Part shown: one piece after another, positions 53,730-63,331 of the stretch
Numbering within the stretch: the stretch's first letter is position 1
Layout: each line of letters opens with the position of its first letter
NCBI RefSeq assembly: GCF_023734775.1
Contig: NZ_AP025732.1
Span: 3,416,501-3,480,500 of the forward strand
DNA length: 64,000 nt
Direction: 5' to 3'
Source of the DNA: Nostoc cf. commune SO-36
GTDB lineage: Bacteria > Cyanobacteriota > Cyanobacteriia > Cyanobacteriales > Nostocaceae
Program-made: the position numbers and the translations under genes
The notes under the pieces: generated by a model
What the model was told of the DNA's origin: nothing
Seen by the model: the letters and a program-made list of their open reading frames with translations, nothing else
The model's database searches: none

Positions 53730-54497
53730 ATGTCGATAAGGAAACAAGTTAAGAAACAAACATTACAGACAGCAAAAGTGGGCAAGATACATCTGTCTTA
53801 TCTACGAAACAGCGAAGGGGGTTTCACAATTGTTGAATCTTTGGTAGCGATACTTGTAGTTAGCATTTTCCTGTTAGCGATCGCACCAGTTCTTTCCCTC
53901 TCAGTGGCAACCCGTGTACAATCCAAACGGATAGAATTAGCTACTCAAGCTGCCAGAACATACATTGATGGGGTGAAGACTAAGAAAATTTTGGCCCCAT
54001 CTGGGCCAACCACCGCTACCACCCTAACAGGAACTAGCGCCCCTACAGCTACGGGAACACTCACATGTAATACTACCCCCACAAGCCCGGTAGCATCTAA
54101 CTGCTCAGTTCCAACACCTCTAATAGGCACATCCTTATACTGCATAGATTTTGATGGCAATAGTACCTGTGAAATTACCAGTGTCACAGATATGGTTGTA
54201 CAGGGTTTTCGTCCAAATAACAACACTTCCACCGCAGGATATGCTTTAGGAGTGCGGGTTTATAGAGCTGATGCTTTCAAAGAAAACACTACTCTTTCTA
54301 GAAACAATGCTTCAGGTACTAATAACGAAAAAGTGACACAAGCTACTTTTACCGGAGGTGTCGGTCAGCGCAAAGCACCTTTGGTAGAAATGACAACAGA
54401 TATCAACGACACTGAACCTAAATATAGTGACCTTTGCGCCCGTATTAAAGGATCAGATCCAACTAATAATCCAAATGATATTGGTTGCAGTAATTAA
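53730..54497 (+). CDS. hpsB: Type IV pilin-like pseudopilin HpsB
   Basis: 255 aa with a prepilin leader and processing site EGGFTIVESLVAILVVSIF: cleavage after Gly, Phe+1, Glu+5. The hydrophobic helix is followed by a Thr/Pro-rich globular part. Pseudopilins assemble short periplasmic fibres in type II/IV-like machines. The gene follows hpsA by 185 bp and precedes hpsC by 43 bp, all on the plus strand. Assignment as HpsB rests on order. Confidence 0.8.
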   Translation: MSIRKQVKKQTLQTAKVGKIHLSYLRNSEGGFTIVESLVAILVVSIFLLAIAPVLSLSVATRVQSKRIELATQAARTYIDGVKTKKILAPSGPTTATTLTGTSAPTATGTLTCNTTPTSPVASNCSVPTPLIGTSLYCIDFDGNSTCEITSVTDMVVQGFRPNNNTSTAGYALGVRVYRADAFKENTTLSRNNASGTNNEKVTQATFTGGVGQRKAPLVEMTTDINDTEPKYSDLCARIKGSDPTNNPNDIGCSN

Positions 54498-54540
54498 ATA
54501 TTGATTGTTAAATATTTCTCAATAAAAGGGAAACCGCAGG

Positions 54541-55527
54541 ATGATAAATTCACTGAAATTTATCCTGAGTACTCAATTAAAACGCTCTGGAATAAATAAG
54601 ACAATTAACGGCTTTACCCTGATTGAACTGCTAGTAGCTATGGTAATGGCAGTATTAATCATAACGCCTTTAATGGCTTTTATGATTAATATTCTAGATG
54701 GCGATCGCAAAGAACAAGCCAAGGCAACTTCTGAGCAAGAAATCCAAGCAGCATTAGATTATATCGCTCGTGACCTACAACAAGCAGTTTACATCTACGA
54801 TGCTGATGGTGTTACCAGAAACACAAATACTACTATTACTAGTTCAGGCATTAAAGACCAAATACCACCACTCAAGTCTGCTTCTAGCTGTAGTGATAGT
54901 AGTATTTGTAAACCAATACTTGTTTTTTGGAAACGTCAGCTTATAGCTGATAGTGTTGGTATTGCTGCCAGCAGTCAGACTAGTGCCACAGATACAGATG
55001 ATGGCTTTGCTTATTCATTGGTAGCGTATTACTTAATCACCAATACAGATAGTGCAAACTCTACATGGTCTAAAGAGGCACGAATTGGTAGGTTTGAACT
55101 TGAAGGCCCGGTGAATGCGGCTAATGCAAATACAACAGGAAGTAGAAGTGATAGTGGATTTAATACGCTACCACTAAATAAGAGCGGTGCTTCGCTCAAA
55201 GAAAAGATGAATCAATGGCAGAAGGACACTCCATCAGCTAATTACTCTACTGATAGTCCAGTTGTAACTTTGATTGATTACGTTAGCACCACTGCACCAC
55301 CTAGCGCTAGCACTGCACCTTGCTCTACTCCAAAACTTGTAGGCAGCCAAACAAGTGGATTTTTTGCTTGTGTCGATGCCACTGAAGTTTTAGCACAGGT
55401 GTACATCAGAGGCAATGCACTTGCTCGTCTGCAAGATAATAACTTAACTTCCACTGATAACTTAAAAAGTTATTTTCCAAGTTCGAGCATTCGAGTGCAA
55501 GGACGCGGATTTTTATTTACTAAATAA
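54541..55527 (+). CDS. hpsC: Type IV pilin-like pseudopilin HpsC
   Basis: 328 aa with N-terminal prepilin motif INGFTLIELLVAMVMAVLI (Phe+1, Glu+5). A PilW-like layout follows: DYIARDLQQAVYIYDADG. Second of three pseudopilins after hpsA; the next gene starts about 28 bp later at its ATG. Role in hormogonium polysaccharide secretion is family knowledge. Confidence 0.8.
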   Translation: MINSLKFILSTQLKRSGINKTINGFTLIELLVAMVMAVLIITPLMAFMINILDGDRKEQAKATSEQEIQAALDYIARDLQQAVYIYDADGVTRNTNTTITSSGIKDQIPPLKSASSCSDSSICKPILVFWKRQLIADSVGIAASSQTSATDTDDGFAYSLVAYYLITNTDSANSTWSKEARIGRFELEGPVNAANANTTGSRSDSGFNTLPLNKSGASLKEKMNQWQKDTPSANYSTDSPVVTLIDYVSTTAPPSASTAPCSTPKLVGSQTSGFFACVDATEVLAQVYIRGNALARLQDNNLTSTDNLKSYFPSSSIRVQGRGFLFTK

Positions 55528-55555
55528 CCTCTTGCTAATAAATCAAAGGTATTGT

Positions 55556-56272
55556 ATGCATGGCGCAGCTTTATTGAGTTTAAATAAAATTCCTAAACAA
55601 TTTTTAACAGAAACACCAAAGCAGGCATCTCTGGCAAACAAACTTCGCAACACATCTGCATACTTCTACAAAGATGCTGGTTTTAGCCTGATAGAATTAA
55701 TAGTAGTAATACTCATGGTAGGAATTTTATCAGCGATCGCAGCTCCTAGTTGGATTGCCTTTGTAAATCGACAGCAGATAAATAAGGCTAACGACGCTGT
55801 TTTAGGCGCACTACAAGATGCACAGCGCCAAGCTAAAAACAAAAAACTTAGCTACAGTGTCAGTTTTCAGAAAAATACCACAACCCAAAATGTAGAGGTT
55901 GCTATTTATCGAACCGATATTGGAACCCCTATATGGAAAAATTTAGGGGCGGATGTAGGGCTTAATTCTAATAAATTGCTGCTAGGTACAAATCTTAGTG
56001 GTGAAAACACTGCTAATTCTACAACTAATTCTCCTGCATCTTATCTTACCCCAAGTACGCCAGCAAAAATTACCTTCGACTATATGGGGGCTTTACCAAC
56101 TGCAAATTTTGGAACAGCTATACCCCCTTCGACAGAGACACCTGGATTAAAAATAGTGGTAGCATTACCAAGCTCGGCAAATTCCACATTGCCCAGTAGC
56201 GTAAAACGATGTGTCATTGTAAAAACTCTCTTAGGCTCAATGCTCACAGCAAAAGACGATAAATGCGATTAA
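55556..56272 (+). CDS. hpsD: Type IV pilin-like pseudopilin HpsD (GspH-like)
   Basis: 238 aa from the ATG at 55556, preceded by AAAGG; the frame itself opens at TTG 55532. Processing motif DAGFSLIELIVVILMVGIL then SAIAAPSWIAFVNRQQINKANDAVLGALQDAQRQAKNKK (split), the GspH/FimT-type core. Like the pilin at 59650, it ends with a short CVIVKTLLGSMLTAK tail. Third pseudopilin of the locus. Confidence 0.82.
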   Translation: MHGAALLSLNKIPKQFLTETPKQASLANKLRNTSAYFYKDAGFSLIELIVVILMVGILSAIAAPSWIAFVNRQQINKANDAVLGALQDAQRQAKNKKLSYSVSFQKNTTTQNVEVAIYRTDIGTPIWKNLGADVGLNSNKLLLGTNLSGENTANSTTNSPASYLTPSTPAKITFDYMGALPTANFGTAIPPSTETPGLKIVVALPSSANSTLPSSVKRCVIVKTLLGSMLTAKDDKCD

Positions 56273-56464
56273 GTAGTTTATGCAGTAATCTTCATTCAAA
56301 GATACGCAATAATACTGTACATAAAACTGCACATTGATAGCAAAATTGAAATATCGGGTGCAGTTTTAATCTTTGATATATCTAAGAGCCAGTAATAAAT
56401 TAGACCATTGGCTGAACATATAAAAAACTTCCTAATCAAAATATCAAAATGCAGCGTTTGTTAA

Positions 56465-57440
56465 ATGAATGAAAACCTTGATATTACTGTAGCTATCCCA
56501 ACTTATAACGGTGAAAGTCGTTTACCTGAACTACTAGAACGACTACAAAACCAAGTAAACACAGAAAACTTATCTTGGGAAATTATAGTTATAGACAACA
56601 ACAGCACTGATAAAACAGCTAAAGTTGTTCAAACTTATCAAAATAATTGGCGATGTCCTTACCCTTTAAAGTATTGCTTTGAAGCACAACAAGGCGCAGC
56701 TTATGCCCGAAAAACAGCAGTTGCAGAAGCTAAAGGTAGAATTAATAGGTTTTCTAGATGATGACAACTACCCAGTATCAAATTGGGTATCAGCAGCTTA
56801 TGCTTTTGGTGAAAAATACCCCAAGGCGGGAGCTTATGGCAGCCAAATTCATCCTGACTGGGAAGTAGAACCACCAGAAAACTTTCAGCGAATCGCTCCA
56901 TTCTTGGCAATTACAGAGCGTGGTAATTTGCCACTATTATATGAAGCAGCAAAAAAATTACTCCCTCCCTCAGCCGGACTTGTTGTTCGTAGGCAAGCCT
57001 GGTTAGAAAATGTACCAGATAATCCTATTTTAACTGGTAGAGCTAAAGGCAATATGCTTACTAGTGAAGACTTAGAAATGTTGTCTTATATCCAAAAATC
57101 AGGATGGGAAATTTGGTATAACCCAGAAATGGAAGTTTTTCACAAAATTCCAGAGTTCCGTTTACAAAAAGATTATTTGATTCCCTTTTTTAAAGGTATT
57201 GGACTTAGCCGTTATGTAACTAGAATGATTAATGTTGAACACATATATAGACCAATTGCTCTTTTAGTCTATATGATAAATGACCTGCGTAAAATTATTT
57301 TGCACTTCCTCAAATATAGAACTCTGTTGAAAACTGATTTAGTAGCTGCTTGTGAAATGCAACTGTTTTTAAGCAGTCTAATTAGTCCTTTTTATCTTTG
57401 GAATAATGGGTATTTAACTAAAAAAATAATTAAAAAATAA
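56465..57440 (+). CDS. hpsE: GT2 glycosyltransferase HpsE-like, one frame break
   Basis: GT-A nucleotide-sugar transferase. N-terminal ITVAIPTYNGESRLPELL and IVIDNNSTD (frame 1 to 56761) join GFLDDDNYPVSNW (DxD) in the second frame if one A at 56738 is dropped; the rejoined protein is about 324 aa. The paralogue 15 bp downstream shows the expected EARGEFIAFIDDDN across this point. Acts in hormogonium polysaccharide assembly with hpsF and hpsG. Here the break is outside a homopolymer. Confidence 0.82.
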
Positions 57441-57454
57441 GATTTATATAATAT

Positions 57455-58522
57455 ATGGAAAAATATGGGCTTGAAAAAATAGATTTTACTATAGCTATTC
57501 CTACATATAATGGAGGAAAACGTTTACCCAAAGTTTTAGATTTGCTCCTAAATCAGGTAAAAATAGAAAATATAAATTGGGAAATTATTATTATTGACAA
57601 CAATAGTAAAGATGAGACGAAGAAAGTAACTGATGATTACCAAAGAAACTGGAATCACAACTTCTCATTGAGGTACTTTCAGGAAAAACAACAAGGAATA
57701 GCCTTTGCCAGAATGCGAGCTATCAATGAAGCTAGAGGAGAATTTATTGCATTCATAGATGATGATAATCTACCATCATCTGATTGGGTTTTTCAAGCTT
57801 ATACTTTTGGCAAAGAACATCCTCAAGCTGGTGCTTGGAGTGGTCAAATCCACGGTGATTTTGAAGTAAAACCCCCAGAAGAGTTTACAAGAATTCAAGC
57901 CTTTTTAGCGATTAGGGAACACGGACTAAAACCATATTTATTTGATGCAGATAATTTAAGACTTCCTCCAGGTGCTGCATTGGTTGTTCGTAAGCAAGCT
58001 TGGTGTGAAAGCGTTCCTGAAGAATTAGTTTTTAAGGGTAGACTAAGTAAATTGATGGTTGGTGGGGATGATACAGAAGCTCTCTTATATTTGCACAAAG
58101 CAGGTTGGGAAATCTGGTATAATCCAGCGATGCATATCAATCATCAAATTCCATATTGGCGGTTAGAAAAAGACTATTTACTAGTGCTAGCGCGTGGATG
58201 TGGTCTGTGTATTTTCCAACTACGTTTGATCAATGCTAAAAACTGGCAAAAACCAATAGTTTTAGTCAAAACTATCTTGGGAAATTTACACCGAATATTA
58301 CAACATCTTATGAAGTATAGAGGTCAATTAGATACTAATTTAATTGTACTTTTTGAAATTAATTTTTATTTGGCTAGTATGATAAGTCCTTTTTATTCTC
58401 TTAAATGGAAGTTAGACAGAATTTTAGGAAATACAACAAGGGAGCATCCGCTTTTAGAAAAAACACCGGACGATTGGAAATCGCGGCTATACAGAATAAA
58501 CCCGCCTGCGCGGGTTTTATAG
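57455..58522 (+). CDS. hpsF: GT2 glycosyltransferase HpsF-like
   Basis: 355 aa, intact, clearly paralogous to the preceding gene (FTIAIPTYNGGKRLPKVLDL, IIIDNNSKDETKKV, AFIDDDNLPSSDWV with DDD metal site, GGDDTEALLYLHKAGWEIWYNP split). A hydrophobic C-terminal part (about 270-320) may bind the membrane. It starts 14 bp after hpsE. The tandem pair probably arose by duplication. Confidence 0.82.
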   Translation: MEKYGLEKIDFTIAIPTYNGGKRLPKVLDLLLNQVKIENINWEIIIIDNNSKDETKKVTDDYQRNWNHNFSLRYFQEKQQGIAFARMRAINEARGEFIAFIDDDNLPSSDWVFQAYTFGKEHPQAGAWSGQIHGDFEVKPPEEFTRIQAFLAIREHGLKPYLFDADNLRLPPGAALVVRKQAWCESVPEELVFKGRLSKLMVGGDDTEALLYLHKAGWEIWYNPAMHINHQIPYWRLEKDYLLVLARGCGLCIFQLRLINAKNWQKPIVLVKTILGNLHRILQHLMKYRGQLDTNLIVLFEINFYLASMISPFYSLKWKLDRILGNTTREHPLLEKTPDDWKSRLYRINPPARVL

Positions 58523-58600
58523 AGTCCGCGCAGGTGGACTTCGTATAGCCCCAGACTTCTAGTCTGTTTGCGTAGCGTGCGTCTTAGCGCAGGGCAATCT
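58495..58600. repeat. Dispersed palindromic repeat between hpsF and hpsG
   Basis: AACCCGCCTGCGCGGGTT hairpin, GTCCGCGCAGGTGGAC and ACTTCTAGTCT palindromes overlap the hpsF 3' end and gap. The same hairpin is at about 3280-3295. It supplies the last residues of hpsF (NPPARVL). Confidence 0.65.
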
Positions 58601-58655
58601 AGCAAAAGTTGATGCTCCTTACAACAAGATGATTAAATAAATTTTGGATGTAACA

Positions 58656-59684
58656 ATGATTTCTGTAATTATCCCAGCTTACAATAGCGAAAAAACCATT
58701 AAAGAAACAATTCAATCTGTTTTAAATCAAACTTTTGCTAACTTTGAATTAATTATAATAAATGATGGTTCGCAAGATTCAACGTTAGATATCATCACAC
58801 AAATTAAAGACCCTCGAATAAAAGTATTCTCTTATGCCAACGCTGGCGGCAATGTTAGTCGTAACCGAGGGCTAAACCATGCAGTCGGAGAATTTGTTAG
58901 TTTCTTAGATGCAGATGATCTTTGGACACCGAATAAACTTGAATTTCAATTAAAAGCTCTCCAAGAAAATTCGACTGCAAAAGTTGCTTACAGTTGGACT
59001 GATTATATTGATGCGAATGGTAAATTTGTATTTACAGGTAAGCGCATTAATTTAAATGCAAATATTTATGAAACTTTATTGCTAAGTAACTTTCTAGAGA
59101 ATGGCTCCAATCCCTTAATTTGTAGAGAAGCTTTAATTACATTAGGTGGCTTTGATGAATCTCTAACTGCTGCTCAGGATTGGGATATGTGGCTGCGATT
59201 AGCTTCTAAGTTTGATTTTATATGTGTACCATCTGTACAAATCTTATATCGCATAAGTGCTAATTCAGTTTCTTGCAATCTTGTCAGACAAGAAAAAGCC
59301 TGCTTGCGTGTGCTTGAGACAGCCTACAAGGAAAGACCTTCAACAGTTAAAGATAGTTGGAATATAAGCCTAGCAAATTTATACAAATACTTGACTTGTA
59401 AAGCTCTACAAACGCCGTTTAATCGACCAAAAGGTTTGGCATCGGCTATATTTCTGTGGAAGTATTTTCTTAACGACCCTTCAAGACTTAAGAACATAAA
59501 TTTCACTTTAAAATTGTTATTGAAAAGTGTCATAATTTTTCTCTCGCCCACCTTGCTTTACAGTATTATTAATCGAAGCGAAGTAATAAGCCAAGAAACG
59601 GAAGGATTGCTCAACATCTGGGGAACTGAAAATCGCACAGAAAGCAAAAATGGGTATCCAGGCGCATTTACAATCTCTAGTTAA
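58656..59684 (+). CDS. hpsG: GT2 glycosyltransferase HpsG-like
   Basis: 342 aa from the ATG at 58656 (frame opens at TTG 58644). MISVIIPAYNSEKTIKETIQSVLNQ, IINDGSQDST, FLDADDLWTPNKLE (DAD metal site) and AAQDWDMWLRLAS define a family 2 glycosyltransferase. The C-terminus overlaps the start of the following pseudopilin by 35 bp. Sugar and acceptor unknown. Confidence 0.82.
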   Translation: MISVIIPAYNSEKTIKETIQSVLNQTFANFELIIINDGSQDSTLDIITQIKDPRIKVFSYANAGGNVSRNRGLNHAVGEFVSFLDADDLWTPNKLEFQLKALQENSTAKVAYSWTDYIDANGKFVFTGKRINLNANIYETLLLSNFLENGSNPLICREALITLGGFDESLTAAQDWDMWLRLASKFDFICVPSVQILYRISANSVSCNLVRQEKACLRVLETAYKERPSTVKDSWNISLANLYKYLTCKALQTPFNRPKGLASAIFLWKYFLNDPSRLKNINFTLKLLLKSVIIFLSPTLLYSIINRSEVISQETEGLLNIWGTENRTESKNGYPGAFTISS

Positions 59685-60216
59685 TGCAAAAAATCTCTGC
59701 AATAAGCACTCTAACAGTGGTTTTACTTTACCAGAGATGTTAGTAATTGTTGTATTAGTTGGTATATTAGCTACATTGGCAATACCAAACTGGGTGGCTT
59801 TTGTAGATACTCGCCGTCTCAACACTGCCCAGAACGAGATTTATTATGCGATACGCCAAGCTCAAAGGCAAGCTACCAAAGAAAAATTGACTTGGCAAGC
59901 CAGCTTTCGTGAACAAAACGGTATTCTTCAATGGGCAGTTCATCCTGTTACAGTAAACCCATCTAGCGCTAACTGGAATAACTTGGATGCCAATGTACGC
60001 TTAGATGTAGAAACAACATTACAAATTTCCAATGGTGTTAGGCAAATTAAATTTAATTACAAAGGTAATATTGTTTCGCTACCACGAAGCATAACTATTT
60101 CTAGTAAGTATGGTGGTAAAGTTAAGCGTTGCGTCTACATCTCTACAATTTTAGGAGCAATGCGAACGGCAAAAGAGCGACCTAGAGCTAATAATGAAGG
60201 TGATTATTGCTATTAA
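59650..60216 (+). CDS. Fourth pseudopilin of the hps locus (GspH/FimT-like)
   Basis: 188 aa. Processing motif NSGFTLPEMLVIVVLVGIL then ATLAIPNWVAFVDTRRLNTAQNEIYYAIRQAQRQATKE, split, is strikingly similar to HpsD. Ends CVYISTILGAMRTAK. The ATG overlaps hpsG by 35 bp, suggesting translational coupling. A paralogue of hpsD placed after the glycosyltransferases; function as a minor pilin is inferred. Confidence 0.78.
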   Translation: MGIQAHLQSLVNAKNLCNKHSNSGFTLPEMLVIVVLVGILATLAIPNWVAFVDTRRLNTAQNEIYYAIRQAQRQATKEKLTWQASFREQNGILQWAVHPVTVNPSSANWNNLDANVRLDVETTLQISNGVRQIKFNYKGNIVSLPRSITISSKYGGKVKRCVYISTILGAMRTAKERPRANNEGDYCY

Positions 60217-60248
60217 AATATTTTTAGTTTATTCAAAAAAGGTATTGC

Positions 60249-60890
60249 GTGCTGAACTTACCAGCAAACTCAAAACGACACCTGATTATTTTTACTCGCT
60301 ATCCAGAACCAGGTAAGACAAAAACCCGATTGATACCTGCTTTAGGAACTGTTGGTGCTGCCAATCTTCAACGGGAAATGACTGAATATACAATATTTCA
60401 GGTTCAAGAATTGCAAAAAGCAGCAGCTATATCTGTAGAAGTGCGGTTTGCAGGTGGCGATTCGCAACTTATGCAAGACTGGCTGGGGTTAGATTTAGTT
60501 TACCAGTCTCAAGGTGAAGGGGATCTGGGTTCGCGGATGGCGCGATCGCTTTTCGAGGCTTTTCAATCTGGTGCAGAACAAGTTATTATCATCGGCACAG
60601 ATTGTCCTGGAGTGAATGCCCAAATTTTAACAACAGCTTTTGAGAATTTATACACTTTTGACCTTGTACTTGGCCCTGCGATCGATGGTGGATATTACTT
60701 AATTGGTTTGCGCCAACCCATCCCGGAGTTATTCGTTAACATCGAGTGGGGAACTGCTCAAGTATTCCAGAAAACCGTAGATATTGCCCAAAAAATTAAT
60801 TTATCACACGTAAGCTTGTCGCCTTTAGCTGATGTTGACCGACCTGAGGATCTATCGATTTGGGAACAAGCCCTTGCAGGGAAGATGTAA
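60249..60890 (+). CDS. DUF2064 / TIGR04282-type glycosyltransferase-like protein
   Basis: 213 aa from GTG. GT-A fold signature of the DUF2064 family: LIIFTRYPEPGKTKTRLIPALG, GDLGSRMARSLFEAF, VIIIGTDCPGVNA and LGPAIDGGYYLIGL. Family members act on nucleotide sugars or related groups; some lie in arsenosugar-type clusters. Substrate unknown. It ends the tight plus-strand run that begins at hpsA. Confidence 0.82.
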   Translation: MLNLPANSKRHLIIFTRYPEPGKTKTRLIPALGTVGAANLQREMTEYTIFQVQELQKAAAISVEVRFAGGDSQLMQDWLGLDLVYQSQGEGDLGSRMARSLFEAFQSGAEQVIIIGTDCPGVNAQILTTAFENLYTFDLVLGPAIDGGYYLIGLRQPIPELFVNIEWGTAQVFQKTVDIAQKINLSHVSLSPLADVDRPEDLSIWEQALAGKM

Positions 60891-61471
60891 AAATAAGGAA
60901 GATGAAAAAGGTATAGCAATTTTTGTATTTATGCAAGACGCACTAGGGGCCCACAGATGTCATAGGTGTCAACTTAAGCTAAAAGCCTTTTTCAAATCTC
61001 GTTTCCAGCCTCTAGGCTGGAAATGATGCTTTGGTGGCTCTGCCGCCAGCAAAGGAGGCGGAGCCTCTAAGATGGCATTCCCAGTCGGAGACTGGGAACG
61101 AGACACGAGACAATATGTAAAAGCCTTTTCTAGACAGGCTTTCAGTTAAGTTGACACCAATGCACAGATGTACGCCCCTACAAAATGCTTATATTACAAG
61201 CGATTGAGAACTGTAATAAGGAAAATCGAGTAATTAATGAGTCTTTTCTTCCAGCCCCGCATCATGTTCGTATATTAAACCACCACGAATTTCCTGAAGA
61301 CACTGGACATAACAAATGTTACTGTGGTCTAGTTGAAAACCAAGAGGCAGATAGCCTTTACCAATATTGAATCTGCTTTGTGTTTCTACACAATAGTCAC
61401 GGTCATAGGCACAATATTTAAGTACCTTGAAATATGAAAATCACTCGTATTCACCGCCAGTTTGAAAAACT
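60891..61471. other. Gap containing a 202-bp MITE
   Basis: No gene is supported. The MITE (next entry) sits inside a palindrome of the TAGGGGC...GCCCCTA type. A 61-codon frame at 61185-61370 has no recognisable features. Confidence 0.5.
60961..61162. mobile_element. 202-bp MITE with 9-bp target duplication
   Basis: Terminal inverted repeats CATAGGTGTCAACTTAA (60961-60977) and TTAAGTTGACACCAATG (61146-61162) match at 16 of 17 positions. CACAGATGT lies directly outside both ends (60952-60960 and 61163-61171), a perfect 9-bp duplication. The interior holds hairpins (CCAGCCTCTAGGCTGG; GGCTCTGCCGCC/GGCGGAGCC; TTCCCAGTCGGAGACTGGGAA) but no coding sequence. Confidence 0.88.
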
Positions 61472-62314
61472 ATGGTTAACCGTTTTACTTCCGTGACTAC
61501 TGCTCTCACACTGAAGGTAGTTGGAATAATCTGCATTTTGTCCTTTTTCGTTGACTTTTTGATTCTATTGTTACCCTTTCAACCTACTGATCGGGTATGG
61601 CAAATCAACTTGGCAACGGCGCTAGTTGATCGGGGAATTGTTCCTTTAGTAGGTTTAGGGCTTCTATTTGCTGCCTATTGGACTGAGAATGCTGATGCAG
61701 AAAGCGATCGCTCCCAAGGTATAGATTTAAGATTTCCCGCCTTGATCATCTCAAGTATTTTAGGGTTGATGTTTTTGCTGATTTTCCCCTTGCACTTAAA
61801 TAACGTCAATCAAGCTAAGACTCAAACACTCAACCGAATCACCCAAGAAGCAGATCAGGCAGAAAATCAACTGAACACTCGGTTATCGCAATTGCAAGCA
61901 CAACTGAACACCGAGCAAGGAAAAGCCCAGCTAGAGCAGCTGCGAAACCAAACCAAAACTCAGTTTAGTGAAATCCTCAAAGATGATCAAAGATATAAGC
62001 AAGCACTTGAAAGCGCTCAAATTCCCGCAAACATTAAAGAGTTACTGAAGAAGGCGAAAACAAATCCTCAAGCACTTGACAAAGCTATCGAACAACAAAC
62101 AGATATTCAGACGCTGCAAACTCAACAACTGAGCCAAGTTCGCCAGCGCAGAGACGAGGCGCTGCAACAAGCTAAAGATACTGCTTGGAAGTCTGGACTG
62201 CGAATCGGAATTAGCAGTTTGCTGTTGTCCATTGGTTACATTATCATCGGCTGGACAGGCTTAAGAGGTAGGGGTGCTGTACAAGGTGGTAAACCTAGAG
62301 CTGCTGCACGCTAA
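61472..62314 (+). CDS. HpsJ-like membrane protein
   Basis: 280 aa with a membrane segment near the N-terminus (about 12-40, GIICILSFFVDFLILLL), one at about 55-68, another at 92-112, a long coiled coil (about 115-235, Gln/Leu-rich) and a final membrane segment (about 245-265, ISSLLLSIGYIIIGW). The layout matches cyanobacterial HpsJ-family proteins linked to polysaccharide export. No enzymatic motif. Placed after the hps genes on the same strand. Confidence 0.65.
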   Translation: MVNRFTSVTTALTLKVVGIICILSFFVDFLILLLPFQPTDRVWQINLATALVDRGIVPLVGLGLLFAAYWTENADAESDRSQGIDLRFPALIISSILGLMFLLIFPLHLNNVNQAKTQTLNRITQEADQAENQLNTRLSQLQAQLNTEQGKAQLEQLRNQTKTQFSEILKDDQRYKQALESAQIPANIKELLKKAKTNPQALDKAIEQQTDIQTLQTQQLSQVRQRRDEALQQAKDTAWKSGLRIGISSLLLSIGYIIIGWTGLRGRGAVQGGKPRAAAR

Positions 62315-62422
62315 TCCACATTGGCATGGCAGTACGACGTATCCTGTACTGCCATGTACGCAATAGCTAATAACAATAAAAAGGCAATTATCACTCAGTA
62401 AAATCTCTATAAAACTTGCGTA

Positions 62423-63331
62423 ATGTTCTCAATTTACATACTGACATATAACGAAGAGCTAGATATTGCTGCTTGTATAGAATCGGCAATGCTATCAGAT
62501 GACATCATTGTTGTAGATTCATGTAGTAGCGATCGCACTGTGGAAATCGCTAATCGCTATCCCATCCGCGTCGTTCAACACGCTTTTGAAAGCCACGGTC
62601 GCCAACGCACCTGGATGTTAGAGTCTATTCCCCCGAAGCACGAATGGGTTTACATCCTCGAAGCTGACGAGCGCATGACTCCAGAACTATTCGCAGAATG
62701 CCAAAAGGCAAGTCAGAATTCAGACTACATTGGTTACTACGTAGCTGAACGTGTCATGTTCATGAATAGTTGGATTCGCTACAGCACACAGTATCCTCGT
62801 TACCAAATGCGCCTCTTTTGCCACGGTAAAGTCTGGTTTACAGACTATGGTCATACTGAGCGGGAAGTTTGTGACGGTGCAACTAGCTTTTTAAAAGAAA
62901 CATACCCCCACTACACTTCTAGCAAAGGTTTGAGTCGCTGGATTGAAAAGCATAACCGCTATTCCACGGATGAAGCCCAAGAAACTTTGCATCAGTTGGA
63001 ACAAGGAAAGGTCAACTGGCGAGATTTATTCTTTGGCAAATCGGAAGTCGAAAGACGGCGTGCCCTCAAAGATTTATCTTTGCGTTTACCCGGCAGACCG
63101 TTGCTACGATTTGTATATATGTATTTTATCTTAGGCGGATGTTTAGATGGGCGCGCCGGATTTGCTTGGTGTACATTGCAGGCATTCTACGAATACCTGA
63201 TTTTGCTCAAAGTCTGGGAAATGAAATATCAACCAAAATCTAATTTGGAAGCAATGGCAATTTTGGCAAAAGAGAGTACACAACAGTTGCACTGCGCCAA
63301 TTCTGAAACTACACAGGTTGATGTGGCTTGA
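62423..63331 (+). CDS. GT2 glycosyltransferase
   Basis: 302 aa. N-terminal SIYILTYNEELDIAACIESA, IIVVDSCSSDRTVEIA and ILEADERMTPEL (EAD metal site) with GHTEREV, as in LPS core/WaaE-like family 2 enzymes. A C-terminal hydrophobic part (LLRFVYMYFILGG) suggests membrane association. Its stop codon (63329-63331) lies inside a TTGACACTCCCC repeat, so the original C-terminus may differ. Confidence 0.82.
   Translation: MFSIYILTYNEELDIAACIESAMLSDDIIVVDSCSSDRTVEIANRYPIRVVQHAFESHGRQRTWMLESIPPKHEWVYILEADERMTPELFAECQKASQNSDYIGYYVAERVMFMNSWIRYSTQYPRYQMRLFCHGKVWFTDYGHTEREVCDGATSFLKETYPHYTSSKGLSRWIEKHNRYSTDEAQETLHQLEQGKVNWRDLFFGKSEVERRRALKDLSLRLPGRPLLRFVYMYFILGGCLDGRAGFAWCTLQAFYEYLILLKVWEMKYQPKSNLEAMAILAKESTQQLHCANSETTQVDVA

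Noticed and set aside
61185..61370. 61-codon plus-strand frame
   Set aside because: No recognisable motif, no good start signal; lies beside a MITE in repeat DNA.
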